Shown here piece after piece: positions 49,035-57,630 of a stretch of 64,000 nt of DNA (the first letter of the stretch is position 1; each line of letters begins with the position of its first letter). The translations under genes were made by a program, and so were the position numbers. Origin of the DNA: M3007 sp044347755 (GTDB taxonomy: Bacteria > Bacteroidota > Bacteroidia > Chitinophagales > Saprospiraceae); NCBI GenBank assembly GCA_044347755.1, contig JBIKUE010000014.1, forward strand, positions 1 to 64,000, written 5' to 3'. Under the pieces are notes generated by a model. That model was not told the origin of the DNA. It saw only the letters and a program-made list of their open reading frames with translations, and made no database searches.

Positions 49035-49358
49035 ATGAGCCGCTTTACTATACTCGTTTTAAGATTGTTGTTTTGGATTGGAGTGCCGGTCACTTTGTTG
49101 ATACTCCCCAAAACTTATTTTGATACAGGCACTCCATTGTGCCCGTCCATGGTGTTTTTGGGGGAGGAATGCCCGGGGTGTGGTATGACCCGTGCCTGTA
49201 TGCACCTTATTCATTTCAGTTTTGACGATGCATTTGATTATAACGCCCTCAGCTTTATAGTATTCCCGATACTGGCATTCGTCTGGGCCAAGTGGTTTTG
49301 GACTGATGTCAAACAACTGCGCGCGCTTTCAAAAGAAAAGCCGGAATCTGACTTTTAG
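49035..49358 (+). CDS. DUF2752 membrane protein
   Basis: A 107-residue protein with two membrane helices (about 8-25 and 70-90). The DUF2752 signature lies between them: TPLCPSMVFLGEECPGCGMT followed by RACMHLIHFSFDDAFDYNAL. The conserved CPGCGxTRA cysteines could bind a metal or form disulfides. The function of the family is unknown; it often sits beside TM2-type genes. The ATG at 49035 follows the terminator; an upstream in-frame extension back to 48987 lies inside that hairpin and is rejected. It is convergent with the 49419 gene. Confidence 0.85.
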   Translation: MSRFTILVLRLLFWIGVPVTLLILPKTYFDTGTPLCPSMVFLGEECPGCGMTRACMHLIHFSFDDAFDYNALSFIVFPILAFVWAKWFWTDVKQLRALSKEKPESDF

Positions 49359-49418
49359 TCTTGGAGGCAAATATTTGAACCTAGTGCCATAACGCCTGGC
49401 CCGGCTTTTTTATCAATA

Positions 49419-49877
49419 TTAGTTCAATGATACAATAAGCCAGACGTAAAGCCCTACCCACAAAAGGGTGCCTACAGCACAGCCAACGATGGCCTGTGAA
49501 CCTTCTCTTTTCTTGGCTACAGGATCGTCAATAGCGAGATAAATCAGGAATGCTCCAATGAATGAGCAGCAAAAGCCCCAGAGAAACCCGGGGATGCCCA
49601 TTAGTCGTTCATCTTCCGGGGCGACTGCTCCAATCAATGCATTGGCGATATTATCCTCCTTTATGGCCACCTCCGCAAGTGGATGGCCTGCAGCTTCGAG
49701 CTGACTCAGGCTAAGGCCTGTTGTTTCTGCCAGTTTTTCCAACTCAGAAAGTGCCTGAAACGCTTGATCCCAGCATGCCGGTTGATCTGAAAAAGGGTTG
49801 GACAATGGTGTGCCGGCTGTAAGCAGTACAGGACCGAAGAGGAGCAATAAGAATAGACTCTGAAATACGTTTTTCAT
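49419..49877 (-). CDS. Small exported membrane protein, paralogue of the 49992 gene
   Basis: A 152-residue protein: signal MKNVFQSLFLLLLFGPVLLT, a helical charged region (ALSELEKLAETTGLSLSQLE), then two membrane helices with the shared motif GIPGFLWGFCCSFIGAFLIY, KKREGSQAIVGCAVGTLLWV. I do not recognise a named family. The order (exported coiled region plus two C-terminal helices) is the same as in the YqaE/Pmp3-type protein at 48473. The gene follows the 49992 paralogue after a 114-bp gap on the same strand. Confidence 0.7.
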   Translation of the reverse strand: MKNVFQSLFLLLLFGPVLLTAGTPLSNPFSDQPACWDQAFQALSELEKLAETTGLSLSQLEAAGHPLAEVAIKEDNIANALIGAVAPEDERLMGIPGFLWGFCCSFIGAFLIYLAIDDPVAKKREGSQAIVGCAVGTLLWVGLYVWLIVSLN

Positions 49878-49991
49878 AGTTTTGTGTTTTGTAATTGGAA
49901 CCATCATGACGCCTCAAAAACAAACCGGGTTGCTTCGCAAAGGCGGAACAACCCGATTGAGTGTAATTCGTATTCCTTATGAGATACTCTC

Positions 49992-50477
49992 TTAATATGC
50001 CCACCAGGCTGAAGCAGCAAAAAAGCCCAGCCAGATGATTACTGGAAGCAGGGAGCCAATTACACAGCCAATAATGGCTTTTTTGCCCTCTCTTTTTTTG
50101 GCATCTCCCTCTACAGCAACATAAACCAAAATAACTCCCAGAATTCCAATTCCAAGAAGTCCTGTACAAAACCCCCATAAAAAACCAGATATTCCTAGTA
50201 ACTTGTCGTCATCAGGAGAACCAGTGCCAAAGATAGAGGTGAAAATGTCAGTATCGTTGTTTACATTTTGGAGCAGCGTATTGTTTTCTGCGGCCAGTTC
50301 CGAGTAGGTAGCATGACGTTCTTCAACAAGTTGCTCGAGCTGGGTTATGCCGGCGAATTCATCGTCCAAACGGCTCAGATCGTCCTGAAAAGGATTGGCA
50401 TGGCTGTTCACAGGAGATGCAGCCCACATGAGGCTGCCCAGCAAAGCGCAAAAAGCCAGAGTCAGAAGTTTCTTCAT
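49992..50477 (-). CDS. Small exported membrane protein, paralogue of the 49419 gene
   Basis: A 161-residue protein: signal MKKLLTLAFCALLGSLMWAA, a coiled region (ITQLEQLVEERHATYSELAA), then GISGFLWGFCTGLLGIGILG, DAKKREGKKAIIGCVIGSLL and a final helix. G(I)xGFLWGFC and KKREG..AI.GC..G are shared with the 49419 protein, so the two came from a duplication. No function is known to me. A -7 promoter element lies at 50533-50526, which places the start at 50477 and not at 50528. Confidence 0.7.
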   Translation of the reverse strand: MKKLLTLAFCALLGSLMWAASPVNSHANPFQDDLSRLDDEFAGITQLEQLVEERHATYSELAAENNTLLQNVNNDTDIFTSIFGTGSPDDDKLLGISGFLWGFCTGLLGIGILGVILVYVAVEGDAKKREGKKAIIGCVIGSLLPVIIWLGFFAASAWWAY

Positions 50478-50525
50478 GGATTTTGTAAAGTTAAGTGATT
50501 GTGTATTGAGAGAATTAAGTGTGGG

Positions 50526-50533
50526 CAAATTTA
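50526..50533 (-). promoter_or_regulatory. -7 element of the 49992 gene
   Basis: Read on the minus strand, TAAATTTG matches TAnnTTTG. It lies 49 bp before the ATG at 50477 and inside the longer frame that starts at 50528. Confidence 0.5.
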
Positions 50534-50729
50534 GACCTAAGGATGGAATTCTGCATACTGCTAAGAAATTTTTAACTGTAAAGACTATTTTGTTGACATT
50601 TTTAAAGGGCTGTTAAACGTTTACCGAAAAACACGCCACGTTTAACGAACAACTGACGGTAATCATCTAAGGTTTTATCAGGATTAAAGTTAAGCGCTGA
50701 CCTTCGTCGCAGGTTAATGATTAGAAGTG

Positions 50730-50736
50730 TATTTTG
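50730..50736 (+). promoter_or_regulatory. Possible -7 element of the 55-aa membrane protein gene
   Basis: TATTTTG at 50730-50736 is one base short of TAnnTTTG and lies 25 bp before the ATG at 50761. Confidence 0.3.
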
Positions 50737-50760
50737 CCGCTTCATTAACATTCAGATGCA

Positions 50761-50928
50761 ATGGCAAATACCTCTAAATTTTCCTGGATCGCTATCGCTG
50801 CTATCGCTGCCCTTGCGGCCATAGCTGTAGTATGGCTCTTTTTCCCTCAAATCCTTAAACAAATGGTAACTGCCACCGTCGCATTGTGTGTATTCTTGTT
50901 CGGACTTATTTTCCGAAAGAAGAAATAG
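50761..50928 (+). CDS. 55-aa two-helix membrane protein
   Basis: An ATG at 50761 opens 55 codons ending in TAG at 50926-50928. The product has two clear membrane helices (about residues 9-28, alanine/isoleucine-rich, and 36-50) and a basic end (FRKKK), which predicts both termini in the cytoplasm. I recognise no family. A promoter-like element precedes it and the ABC ATPase gene follows after 81 bp. The codon use looks like a real gene. It belongs to the same island of small membrane proteins. Confidence 0.6.
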   Translation: MANTSKFSWIAIAAIAALAAIAVVWLFFPQILKQMVTATVALCVFLFGLIFRKKK

Positions 50929-50979
50929 CGCAATTCCAGACCTTCAAACATTTTCCCGGAATATCATTCCTGGATACAT

Positions 50980-51008
50980 CAAACCCTTCAAACCCATCAA
51001 ACCCTTCT
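50980..51008 (+). repeat. G-poor tandem leader before the ABC ATPase gene
   Basis: CATCAAACCCTT is repeated in degenerate tandem (CATCAAACCCTTC AAACCCATCAAACCC) and contains no G. It ends directly before the ATG at 51010. Confidence 0.65.
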
Positions 51009-51009
51009 T

Positions 51010-51732
51010 ATGCTTATCTCCATCAAAAATCTCAACAAAACCTACATCATGGGCCAGGAAAAAGTGGAAGCCCTGAAGGATGTGAGTATTGATATTGAAA
51101 AAAATGAATATGTTGCGCTTATGGGGCCTTCCGGTAGCGGAAAGTCCACTTTGATGAACCTGATCGGATGTTTGGACTCCCCTTCCAGAGGAGAATACTG
51201 GCTGAATGGTACCGAAGTGAGCACCATGGATGATGGAGAATTGGCCGAAGTGCGCAACAAGGAAATAGGGTTCGTTTTCCAAACATTCAACCTCATGCCT
51301 CGTTTGAGCGCACTGGAAAATGTAGCCTTGCCACTGGTTTATGCCGGCATAGGGAAAGAAGAACGACTCGAACGAGCCAGAAAGACCCTTGAGTCTGTAG
51401 GGTTGGGAGATCGGGTAACACACAAGCCAAATGAATTATCGGGTGGCCAACGCCAACGGGTTGCTGTTGCCAGAGCCCTGGTCAATAATCCAGCCATTAT
51501 TTTGGCCGACGAACCCACCGGTAATCTGGATACCAAAACCAGTTATGAGATCATGGGGCTTTTTGAACAAATCCATAAAGCCGGAAATACCGTAATCCTG
51601 GTAACCCACGAACAGGATATTGCCCAACATGCTCACCGCATTATCAGGTTGCGCGATGGTTTGGTAGAAAGCGATATTCGGAACGAGAATATTGTCAGCA
51701 TGGCAACAGAGCCTGCTCCTACAGAAGAATAA
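51010..51732 (+). CDS. ABC transporter ATP-binding protein, LolD/MacB type
   Basis: A 240-residue ATPase. Walker A is GPSGSGKST (39-47), Q-loop FVFQTFNLMP, signature LSGGQRQRVAVARAL (143-157), Walker B IILADEPTGNLDT (163-175) and switch His in LVTHEQD. The FNL.P Q-loop and DEPTGNLD are typical of the LolD/MacB/FtsE class that powers lipoprotein release or mechanotransmission rather than import. No permease gene is adjacent, so the partner is elsewhere. The C-terminal 20 residues are Glu/Pro-rich and not conserved in the class. A clear terminator follows at 51754. Confidence 0.9.
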   Translation: MLISIKNLNKTYIMGQEKVEALKDVSIDIEKNEYVALMGPSGSGKSTLMNLIGCLDSPSRGEYWLNGTEVSTMDDGELAEVRNKEIGFVFQTFNLMPRLSALENVALPLVYAGIGKEERLERARKTLESVGLGDRVTHKPNELSGGQRQRVAVARALVNNPAIILADEPTGNLDTKTSYEIMGLFEQIHKAGNTVILVTHEQDIAQHAHRIIRLRDGLVESDIRNENIVSMATEPAPTEE

Positions 51733-51753
51733 AAAAAACGTAAATGAACAAGC

Positions 51754-51790
51754 TACAGCCATTCCACCAACTGGAATGGCTGTTTTGTTT
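51754..51790 (+). terminator. Terminator after the ABC ATPase gene
   Basis: ACAGCCATTCC pairs with GGAATGGCTGT around an ACCAACT loop and is followed by TTTGTTTG. Confidence 0.75.
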
Positions 51791-51926
51791 GAAAAAGCCC
51801 CCCCTCCATCCTTTTATTTCTGCCGGTTCAACTGTAGCTTTGTCCACCTGTTCACACATTAGTAGTCAACACAGGGTGGTTTTGAACGAAGTTGATTTTC
51901 AATCTTGTTGAAATTGAGTACTTAAC

Positions 51927-51958
51927 ATCACTCAAATCATCAAAATCACTCAAATCAT
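51927..51958 (+). repeat. G-poor tandem leader before the PolX-like gene
   Basis: ATCACTCAAATC is repeated (about 51927-51938 and 51944-51955) with an ATCAAA between. The tract contains a single G and ends 9 bp before the TTG start at 51967. Confidence 0.65.
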
Positions 51959-51966
51959 AGTACACT

Positions 51967-53595
51967 TTGACCAACAAACAGATTGCCCTTGCCTTTGATG
52001 AGCTCGCTAACCTCATGGAACTTCATGAGGAGGATCCGTTCCGTATCAGATCCTATTCCAGTGCATATCTTACTTTGCGAAAACTGGACAGCCCGCTGGC
52101 CGAATTAACCGATGGAGAGATCAAGTCGATCAAAGGGGTAGGGCCTGCTATTGCCGCCAAAATCCGTGAGTTGTTGGATAAAGGCAATATGGACACACTG
52201 GAAAAATACCGGGAAAAAACGCCTTCAGGTGTCCGGGAAATGCTGGAAATAGGTGGGTTTGGACCTAAAAAAGTACGACAGGTATGGCAGGAAATGCACA
52301 TTGAAAATCCGGGTGAGCTTTGGTATGCCTGTAATGAGAACCGATTGATTGAATACAAAGGTTTCGGGCTCAAAACACAGGAGGATCTGAAGAATAAGCT
52401 GGATTATTATTTTAAAAGTCGGGGTAAACTGCATTTGGATACTGCATTAATGGAAGCAGATGCTGTTTGCCGGTTTATTTTGGAGCATTTTCCGGAGGCA
52501 AAGGCAGAACCCGTAGGCGCCGTACGCCGTCGATGCCAGGTGGTCGAATTGGTAGAGGTTCTGACTACCGCAAACCTGACCTCATGGGCATTGGAAGAAA
52601 ATGCTGAATACACCCTGAATCGCCATGAAAACGGAGAAATGTATCTCCAGCGCGGAGAAGGTTCCAATATACGTATGCTGGTTTGCAGACCGGAGGAGTG
52701 GGGCTCCAAGTTGTTTCGACACACCGGATCTGCACCGTTTTTGGATGCCTTTGTTCAGGCGCATCCCGGGCTTGATTTCAAAAATCTGGTGCAGGAGTCT
52801 ATGGTTTTTGAAAAAGCAAACGCTCCTTTTGTGGTGCCGGAATTGAGGGAGTCCGCAGATTTTTTGCACACGGGTACCCCGGCAGAGCTCATAACCGATA
52901 GTCATCTAAAGGGCGTTTTGCACGTCCATACCACCTGGAGCGATGGCTTACACACACTTCGGGAAATGTGTGAATATACCCGTTCACTTGGGTATGCTTA
53001 TATTGGTATCACAGACCACAGTCAATCTGCTTTTTATGCCAACGGGCTTAAACCAGAGCGTGTACTGGCACAAATGGAAGAAATAGACCGTTTGAACGAA
53101 GAACTGGCGCCATTCAGGATTTACAAGGGAATTGAAAGTGATATTCTCCATGACGGATCCCTGGATTATGATGATGCCCTGTTAGAACGCTTTGATTTTG
53201 TGATCGCGTCTGTTCACTCCAATTTGCGTATGAGCCAGGAAAAGGCCACAGAGCGCATCTTACGGGCTATAGAGCACCCTTGTACCACCATTTTAGGGCA
53301 TCCAACCGGTAGGTTGTTGTTGAGCAGGGAAGGTTATCCGCTGGATTGGGATGCGGTGCTGGAGGCTTGTGCCAAACATCAGGTTGTGATTGAGTTGAAC
53401 GCCCATCCGCGGAGGCTTGACATCGACTGGACGCTTATCCAAAAGGCCATAACAATGGGAATCAAGATCAGCATTAATCCGGATGCGCACAGCAAGGATG
53501 GCATTTTGCATACAAAGTATGGGGTGATGTTAGCCAGAAAGGGTGGACTCACTCAGGAGTGGTGCTTGAATGCCGGGATGGATATTTTCGCCTGA
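51967..53595 (+). CDS. polX: PolX-family protein: degenerate polymerase domain plus intact PHP domain
   Basis: A 542-residue protein. Residues 1-150 have the PolX N-terminus (MTNKQIALAFDELANLMELH) with two helix-hairpin-helix motifs (IKSIKGVGPAIAAKI and LEIGGFGPKKVRQVW). Residues about 180-280 correspond to the pol-beta-like palm, but the usual G-S-x-R-R..GDID motif reads GAVRRRCQVVELVEVL (184-199), and the third catalytic Asp position reads NIR (234-236) instead of DLR. Residues 316-542 are a PHP phosphoesterase with intact metal ligands: HVHTTWSDG (His319, His321), GITDHSQS, GIESDI, SVHSNL, GHPTGR and NPDAHS. It is probably a 3'-5' exonuclease or phosphoesterase without polymerase activity. 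The start is TTG at 51967, where family alignment begins. Confidence 0.85.
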   Translation: MTNKQIALAFDELANLMELHEEDPFRIRSYSSAYLTLRKLDSPLAELTDGEIKSIKGVGPAIAAKIRELLDKGNMDTLEKYREKTPSGVREMLEIGGFGPKKVRQVWQEMHIENPGELWYACNENRLIEYKGFGLKTQEDLKNKLDYYFKSRGKLHLDTALMEADAVCRFILEHFPEAKAEPVGAVRRRCQVVELVEVLTTANLTSWALEENAEYTLNRHENGEMYLQRGEGSNIRMLVCRPEEWGSKLFRHTGSAPFLDAFVQAHPGLDFKNLVQESMVFEKANAPFVVPELRESADFLHTGTPAELITDSHLKGVLHVHTTWSDGLHTLREMCEYTRSLGYAYIGITDHSQSAFYANGLKPERVLAQMEEIDRLNEELAPFRIYKGIESDILHDGSLDYDDALLERFDFVIASVHSNLRMSQEKATERILRAIEHPCTTILGHPTGRLLLSREGYPLDWDAVLEACAKHQVVIELNAHPRRLDIDWTLIQKAITMGIKISINPDAHSKDGILHTKYGVMLARKGGLTQEWCLNAGMDIFA

Positions 53596-53964
53596 TAATG
53601 CATTTTTGAAAGCCAAACATGGTTAAAATATTCATATATAACGAACATTTTTATTAATTATATGAAAATTATTCATTGTGTAACTGTATGATTTTGTTAT
53701 GTTCCGGTATGGGTTATGGTAACCTGCGCGACATATACTGATTTAGTGGTGAAAATTAACCGACCATGACTTGGCAGCATATCAATATTAGACCTACTTT
53801 TGTGTAGCATAAGATGTCCCCGATTTAATCTCTCGCCTTATTCGACACTCCCCCGTCCGTACTAATTGTATTTTTGAAGATAGTGCATACTGCCAGAAGT
53901 GGCCTGTCTTTTGCTGTTAAACGATTACCACAAACACCACCGATTACAAAAAAAACTAACTCCC
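53596..53964 (+). other. Promoter region of the SprB/SdrD surface protein gene
   Basis: An A/T-rich gap of 369 bp. Two promoter-like elements are visible. The first is TTGG (53770-53773), 21 bp, then TACTTTTG (53795-53802). The second is a second -7 element TATTTTTG (53869-53876). They would give leaders of roughly 155 and 80 bases before the ATG at 53965. No small ORF or RNA gene is evident. Confidence 0.55.
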
Positions 53965-56900
53965 ATGGGACAAAAGTTTACCAAATCCATTTTACGTTTA
54001 ATACCTGCCTTTGCCATTCTGCTTATTTCTGCTATGAACAATTATGTTCAAGCGCAAATGCAGGTAACGGTTACCGGTACAAATGTTACTTGCCATGGCG
54101 CCAATAATGGCACCGCAACGGCTACTCCTACCAATGGTTGGGCTCCTTACACCTACCTTTGGAACACAGGCGCCACAACACAAACCATTACCAATCTTGC
54201 ACCGGGTAACTACTCCGTTACCGTAGTGGATATTGACCTGGCTTCCGCCACGGGCAGCATCACCATTACCGGACCAACTCCTGTAGGGGTTACGGTTTTT
54301 GGACAGAGTCAAATCTGTGGCAATGCGCCGGATGGCTTTGCTGCGGTTACACCTAACGGCGGCACCCCACCATACACGTATCTCTGGAGCAACGGAGGCG
54401 TCACGCCACAAATCAACAACCTTGCCGCCGGAATCTTTACGGTAACCGTTACAGATGTGAACGGTTGTACAGCTTCCGGGAGTTTTGAAGTAGGCTTTTG
54501 GGATGAAGGTATCTGGCTGATGGATACCGTTTATCAGGAAATTACTTGCTTTGGCGCCAATAATGGTTGGGCGCATGTGAGTACCATGTCCGGTATTGGT
54601 CCATATACTTATATCTGGACCAACGGTGGTACAACAGCAGACATTACAAACCTTTCTGAAGGTACTTACACGGTAACGGTAACTGATCTGGGAACCGGTT
54701 GCACCAATATTGCCTCCGTAACCCTGGAAGAGCCGGCTCAATTAACCTGCTCTCCATCTTCTATTCCGGCCAATTGCGGATTGAACGGGACTGCAACCAT
54801 TTCAGCCACCGGCGGAACGGCTCCTATCAGCATACTCTGGAACAATGGCCAAACTACACCCAGCATTGCCGTTCCTGCAGGTACTTATACGGCTACAGTA
54901 ACAGATGCCAATGGATGTACCTGCAGCAGTTCCATTGTGGTAGGCAGCAATAGTGTTGCACTTACGGTTAATACAACGCCCACGCAGGCAGCAGGCTGTC
55001 TGATTGGAGGCAGTGCATCGGCTACCGTTTCTGGTGGTACCGGAAACTATGCCTACAGTTGGGATAATGGCCAGACTACGGCTTCGGCCACCAACCTTTC
55101 TGCAGGAACACACAAGGTTACAGTGGTGGATATCACCACAGGTTGCCAGGGAATTGGAACTGTAATTATAACTCCGGCTCCTGCACTGGTGCCGGTGGCT
55201 ACACCTACCGCTCCGGCCACCTGTCTGACAGGGGGAACTGCCACGGTGGTTGCCTCTGGCGGCGTTCCGCCTTATACCTATAAGTGGGATAACCTCCAAA
55301 CCACGGCCAATGCCACTAATTTGTTGGCCGGCCTGCACAATGTTACGGTTACAGATGCTACTGGCTGTACAGCGGTGGCAACAGTAACTATTGCGCAAAC
55401 ACAAGGTCCTCAGGTTTCTACGGTAGTAAATGCCAATGCAACCTGCGTAACAGGCGGCACCGCTACTGCCATAGCAACCGGTGGAACCACTCCCTACACT
55501 TATTTGTGGTCTGCTTCTGCAGGTAACCAAACATCTTCCTCCGCTACTAACCTGCCTCCTGGTTCTCACAGCGTAACCGTTACCGACAATAGTGGATGTG
55601 CCGCAGTTGGTATGGTCACTATCACACAACCAAATGCACCAGTGGCGGTAATTTCCAGCAGCACTCCGTCTGCCTGTGGAAATAATACCGGCTCGGCTAC
55701 AGTATCTGTTTCAGGTGGCACTCCGAACTTTACCTATAAGTGGAGCAACCCTGGGATGACATCAACAGCCACCGTAAGCAATCTGGGCGCCGGTACCTAT
55801 ACCGTAACCGTTACAGATGCTGCCGGATGTACTGCCACCACCTCTGTTACCATCGGCGCTACTCAAGCGCCTAATGTGGTGATTGTTGCTTCATCTAACG
55901 CCAACTGTTCCACTCCAGGAAGTGCCACAGCGAGCGTTTCCGGAGGAACGCCACCATACACTTATCTTTGGAGTAATGGTGAAACAACTGCCACAGCTGT
56001 AAACTTGCCTCAGGGAACCTATACCGTAACGGTTACAGACGCCAGTAACTGTACAGCTACTGCCAGCGTAACCATCGGTTCAACCAATAATGGTATCAAA
56101 ATCGGAGATTGGGTATGGTATGACGATGACCAGAATGGTTTCCAGCATCCTTCTCTCGAAATCGGCGTGCCAAACATTGAGGTTAAGCTGATCAAGCCTG
56201 GCCCGGATGGCGCCTTTGGTACCCCGGATGATGTTGTGGTGGAAACTACAACCACTAACAACGCAGGTTTCTACTTCTTTAACTGTGTAGTGCCGGGAAC
56301 GTATGTACTGTCGTTCAGTAATTTGCCACTCGGTTATCAGTGGACCAAAAAGGATTGGGTGAATAATGATTGCAAAGACAGCGACGTAAAAACCAATGGC
56401 CGAACGGATCCGTTTACCATTGTGGCCGGCCAGCCGGATGATCTCTGTTTTGATGCAGGTATTCATACCATTTGTTTCAACATTACCAATGCCGGCGCTA
56501 TTTGTTGTGCCCAAACCATTTGTGAGGGCGAAGCGCCTGCACCTTTAGTAGAAAGCATAGCTCCGGTTGGCGGTAGTGGTCAAATTGAATACCTCTGGAT
56601 GCAGTTTATTCAGATTGGTCAGGCTCCTCCGCAATGGGTAGCCATACCGGGTGCTACCGGCTCCAGCTATGCTCCCGGACCCTTGTTCGAAACGGCCAAA
56701 TTCATGCGCTGTGCGCGCCGTGAAGGATGTCCGTTCCTGGAATCCAATATTGTAACCATCACCGTATTGCCTGCAGGCTCACCCGGATGTGATGGCTTTA
56801 ACCTCAACTTCAATGTGCAGCAAACTGGCCAAACCGGTGTGTTGATCAACTGGACCACTTTGCCAGAAGCTACCGAATACTCCTATACGGTGCAGCATTC

Positions 56901-57342
56901 TACCGATATGCAATCCTGGATGAGTGTGACTACTACCATGGGTAAACAGGATGCGGTTAACCCGAATGAATACAGTTTCATGCACGAAACGCCTTCAATG
57001 GGTCGTAATTTCTATCGTATCCGCCGTTTGAGCAACATGGGTCAGCAGGCTTTCTCTGAAATCCGCGCCATTGAGGTTCAATACTCCCCATCTAATGGCG
57101 TATTGATTGCACCAAATCCGGTAGGGAAGTCGCTGCATATCATGAATGCCATTCAATACGATACCGATGTGGTCATTCAGATTACAGCAACTAATGGATC
57201 GGTGCTTCATACCATTACCATACCTGCCGGAAAAATGCACTTGGAAGATCTTCCGGTGGAAGATTTGCCATCAGGTATCTATCTGGCCAAGATCAGATTC
57301 GGGAATGGCGAGGTGAGAACGGTGAAAATTGCCAAGATATAA
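53965..57342 (+). CDS. T9SS type A surface protein with nine SprB repeats and an SdrD-B-like domain
   Basis: A 1125-residue secreted protein with a signal peptide (MGQKFTKSILRLIPAFAILL..). About nine SprB units follow up to residue 700 (CHGANNGTATATPTNGWAPY, PPYTYLWSNG, NLAPGNYSVTVVD and so on), the repeat found in the Flavobacterium gliding adhesin SprB. Next is an SdrD_B/Cna_B-like domain (KIGDWVWYDDDQNGFQHPSL, FGTPDDVVVETTTTNNAGFY, GTYVLSFSNLP), an Ig-like segment and an FN3-like segment (INWTTLPEATEYSYTVQHST). The end is a type A T9SS signal (LIAPNPVGKSLHIMN, LPSGIYLAKIRFGNGE). It is probably a surface adhesin. An upstream in-frame extension to 53899 precedes the signal and is rejected. 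A terminator follows. Confidence 0.92.
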   Translation: MGQKFTKSILRLIPAFAILLISAMNNYVQAQMQVTVTGTNVTCHGANNGTATATPTNGWAPYTYLWNTGATTQTITNLAPGNYSVTVVDIDLASATGSITITGPTPVGVTVFGQSQICGNAPDGFAAVTPNGGTPPYTYLWSNGGVTPQINNLAAGIFTVTVTDVNGCTASGSFEVGFWDEGIWLMDTVYQEITCFGANNGWAHVSTMSGIGPYTYIWTNGGTTADITNLSEGTYTVTVTDLGTGCTNIASVTLEEPAQLTCSPSSIPANCGLNGTATISATGGTAPISILWNNGQTTPSIAVPAGTYTATVTDANGCTCSSSIVVGSNSVALTVNTTPTQAAGCLIGGSASATVSGGTGNYAYSWDNGQTTASATNLSAGTHKVTVVDITTGCQGIGTVIITPAPALVPVATPTAPATCLTGGTATVVASGGVPPYTYKWDNLQTTANATNLLAGLHNVTVTDATGCTAVATVTIAQTQGPQVSTVVNANATCVTGGTATAIATGGTTPYTYLWSASAGNQTSSSATNLPPGSHSVTVTDNSGCAAVGMVTITQPNAPVAVISSSTPSACGNNTGSATVSVSGGTPNFTYKWSNPGMTSTATVSNLGAGTYTVTVTDAAGCTATTSVTIGATQAPNVVIVASSNANCSTPGSATASVSGGTPPYTYLWSNGETTATAVNLPQGTYTVTVTDASNCTATASVTIGSTNNGIKIGDWVWYDDDQNGFQHPSLEIGVPNIEVKLIKPGPDGAFGTPDDVVVETTTTNNAGFYFFNCVVPGTYVLSFSNLPLGYQWTKKDWVNNDCKDSDVKTNGRTDPFTIVAGQPDDLCFDAGIHTICFNITNAGAICCAQTICEGEAPAPLVESIAPVGGSGQIEYLWMQFIQIGQAPPQWVAIPGATGSSYAPGPLFETAKFMRCARREGCPFLESNIVTITVLPAGSPGCDGFNLNFNVQQTGQTGVLINWTTLPEATEYSYTVQHSTDMQSWMSVTTTMGKQDAVNPNEYSFMHETPSMGRNFYRIRRLSNMGQQAFSEIRAIEVQYSPSNGVLIAPNPVGKSLHIMNAIQYDTDVVIQITATNGSVLHTITIPAGKMHLEDLPVEDLPSGIYLAKIRFGNGEVRTVKIAKI

Positions 57343-57394
57343 GCGCTTCGAAGTTGTCCTTCGGGAGGCTACGATTTAGTGAATCATAAAAATA

Positions 57395-57437
57395 CGAAAA
57401 TGAGTCATTCCAAAAATTGGGGTGGCTCATTTTCGTT
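57395..57437 (+). terminator. Terminator after the SprB/SdrD gene
   Basis: CGAAAATGAGTCA pairs with TGGCTCATTTTCG around a loop of about 17 bases. The stem shares ATGAGTCAT with the THX terminator at 1171. Confidence 0.75.
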
Positions 57438-57630
57438 TATGATGAACCTTACAGACCTCTGCCGTGGTCAGCCATGAGCATCCATAAATGAAACACGTGC
57501 CATCCCCAATTTCCATGGGTAACGCATGTTTTTCAGTCGCTATCGGCAGAAATCAAAAGCTTTGTCGGGATTTATCCCTCATGCCGAGCATTTGCCTTAT
57601 TCTTGCAGCTGAAATTTTTACCACTGCATT

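Noticed and set aside
54802..55629. 275-codon minus-strand frame opposite the SprB repeats
   Set aside because: Periodic Cys/Gly/Arg-rich sequence mirrors the repeats of the real gene.
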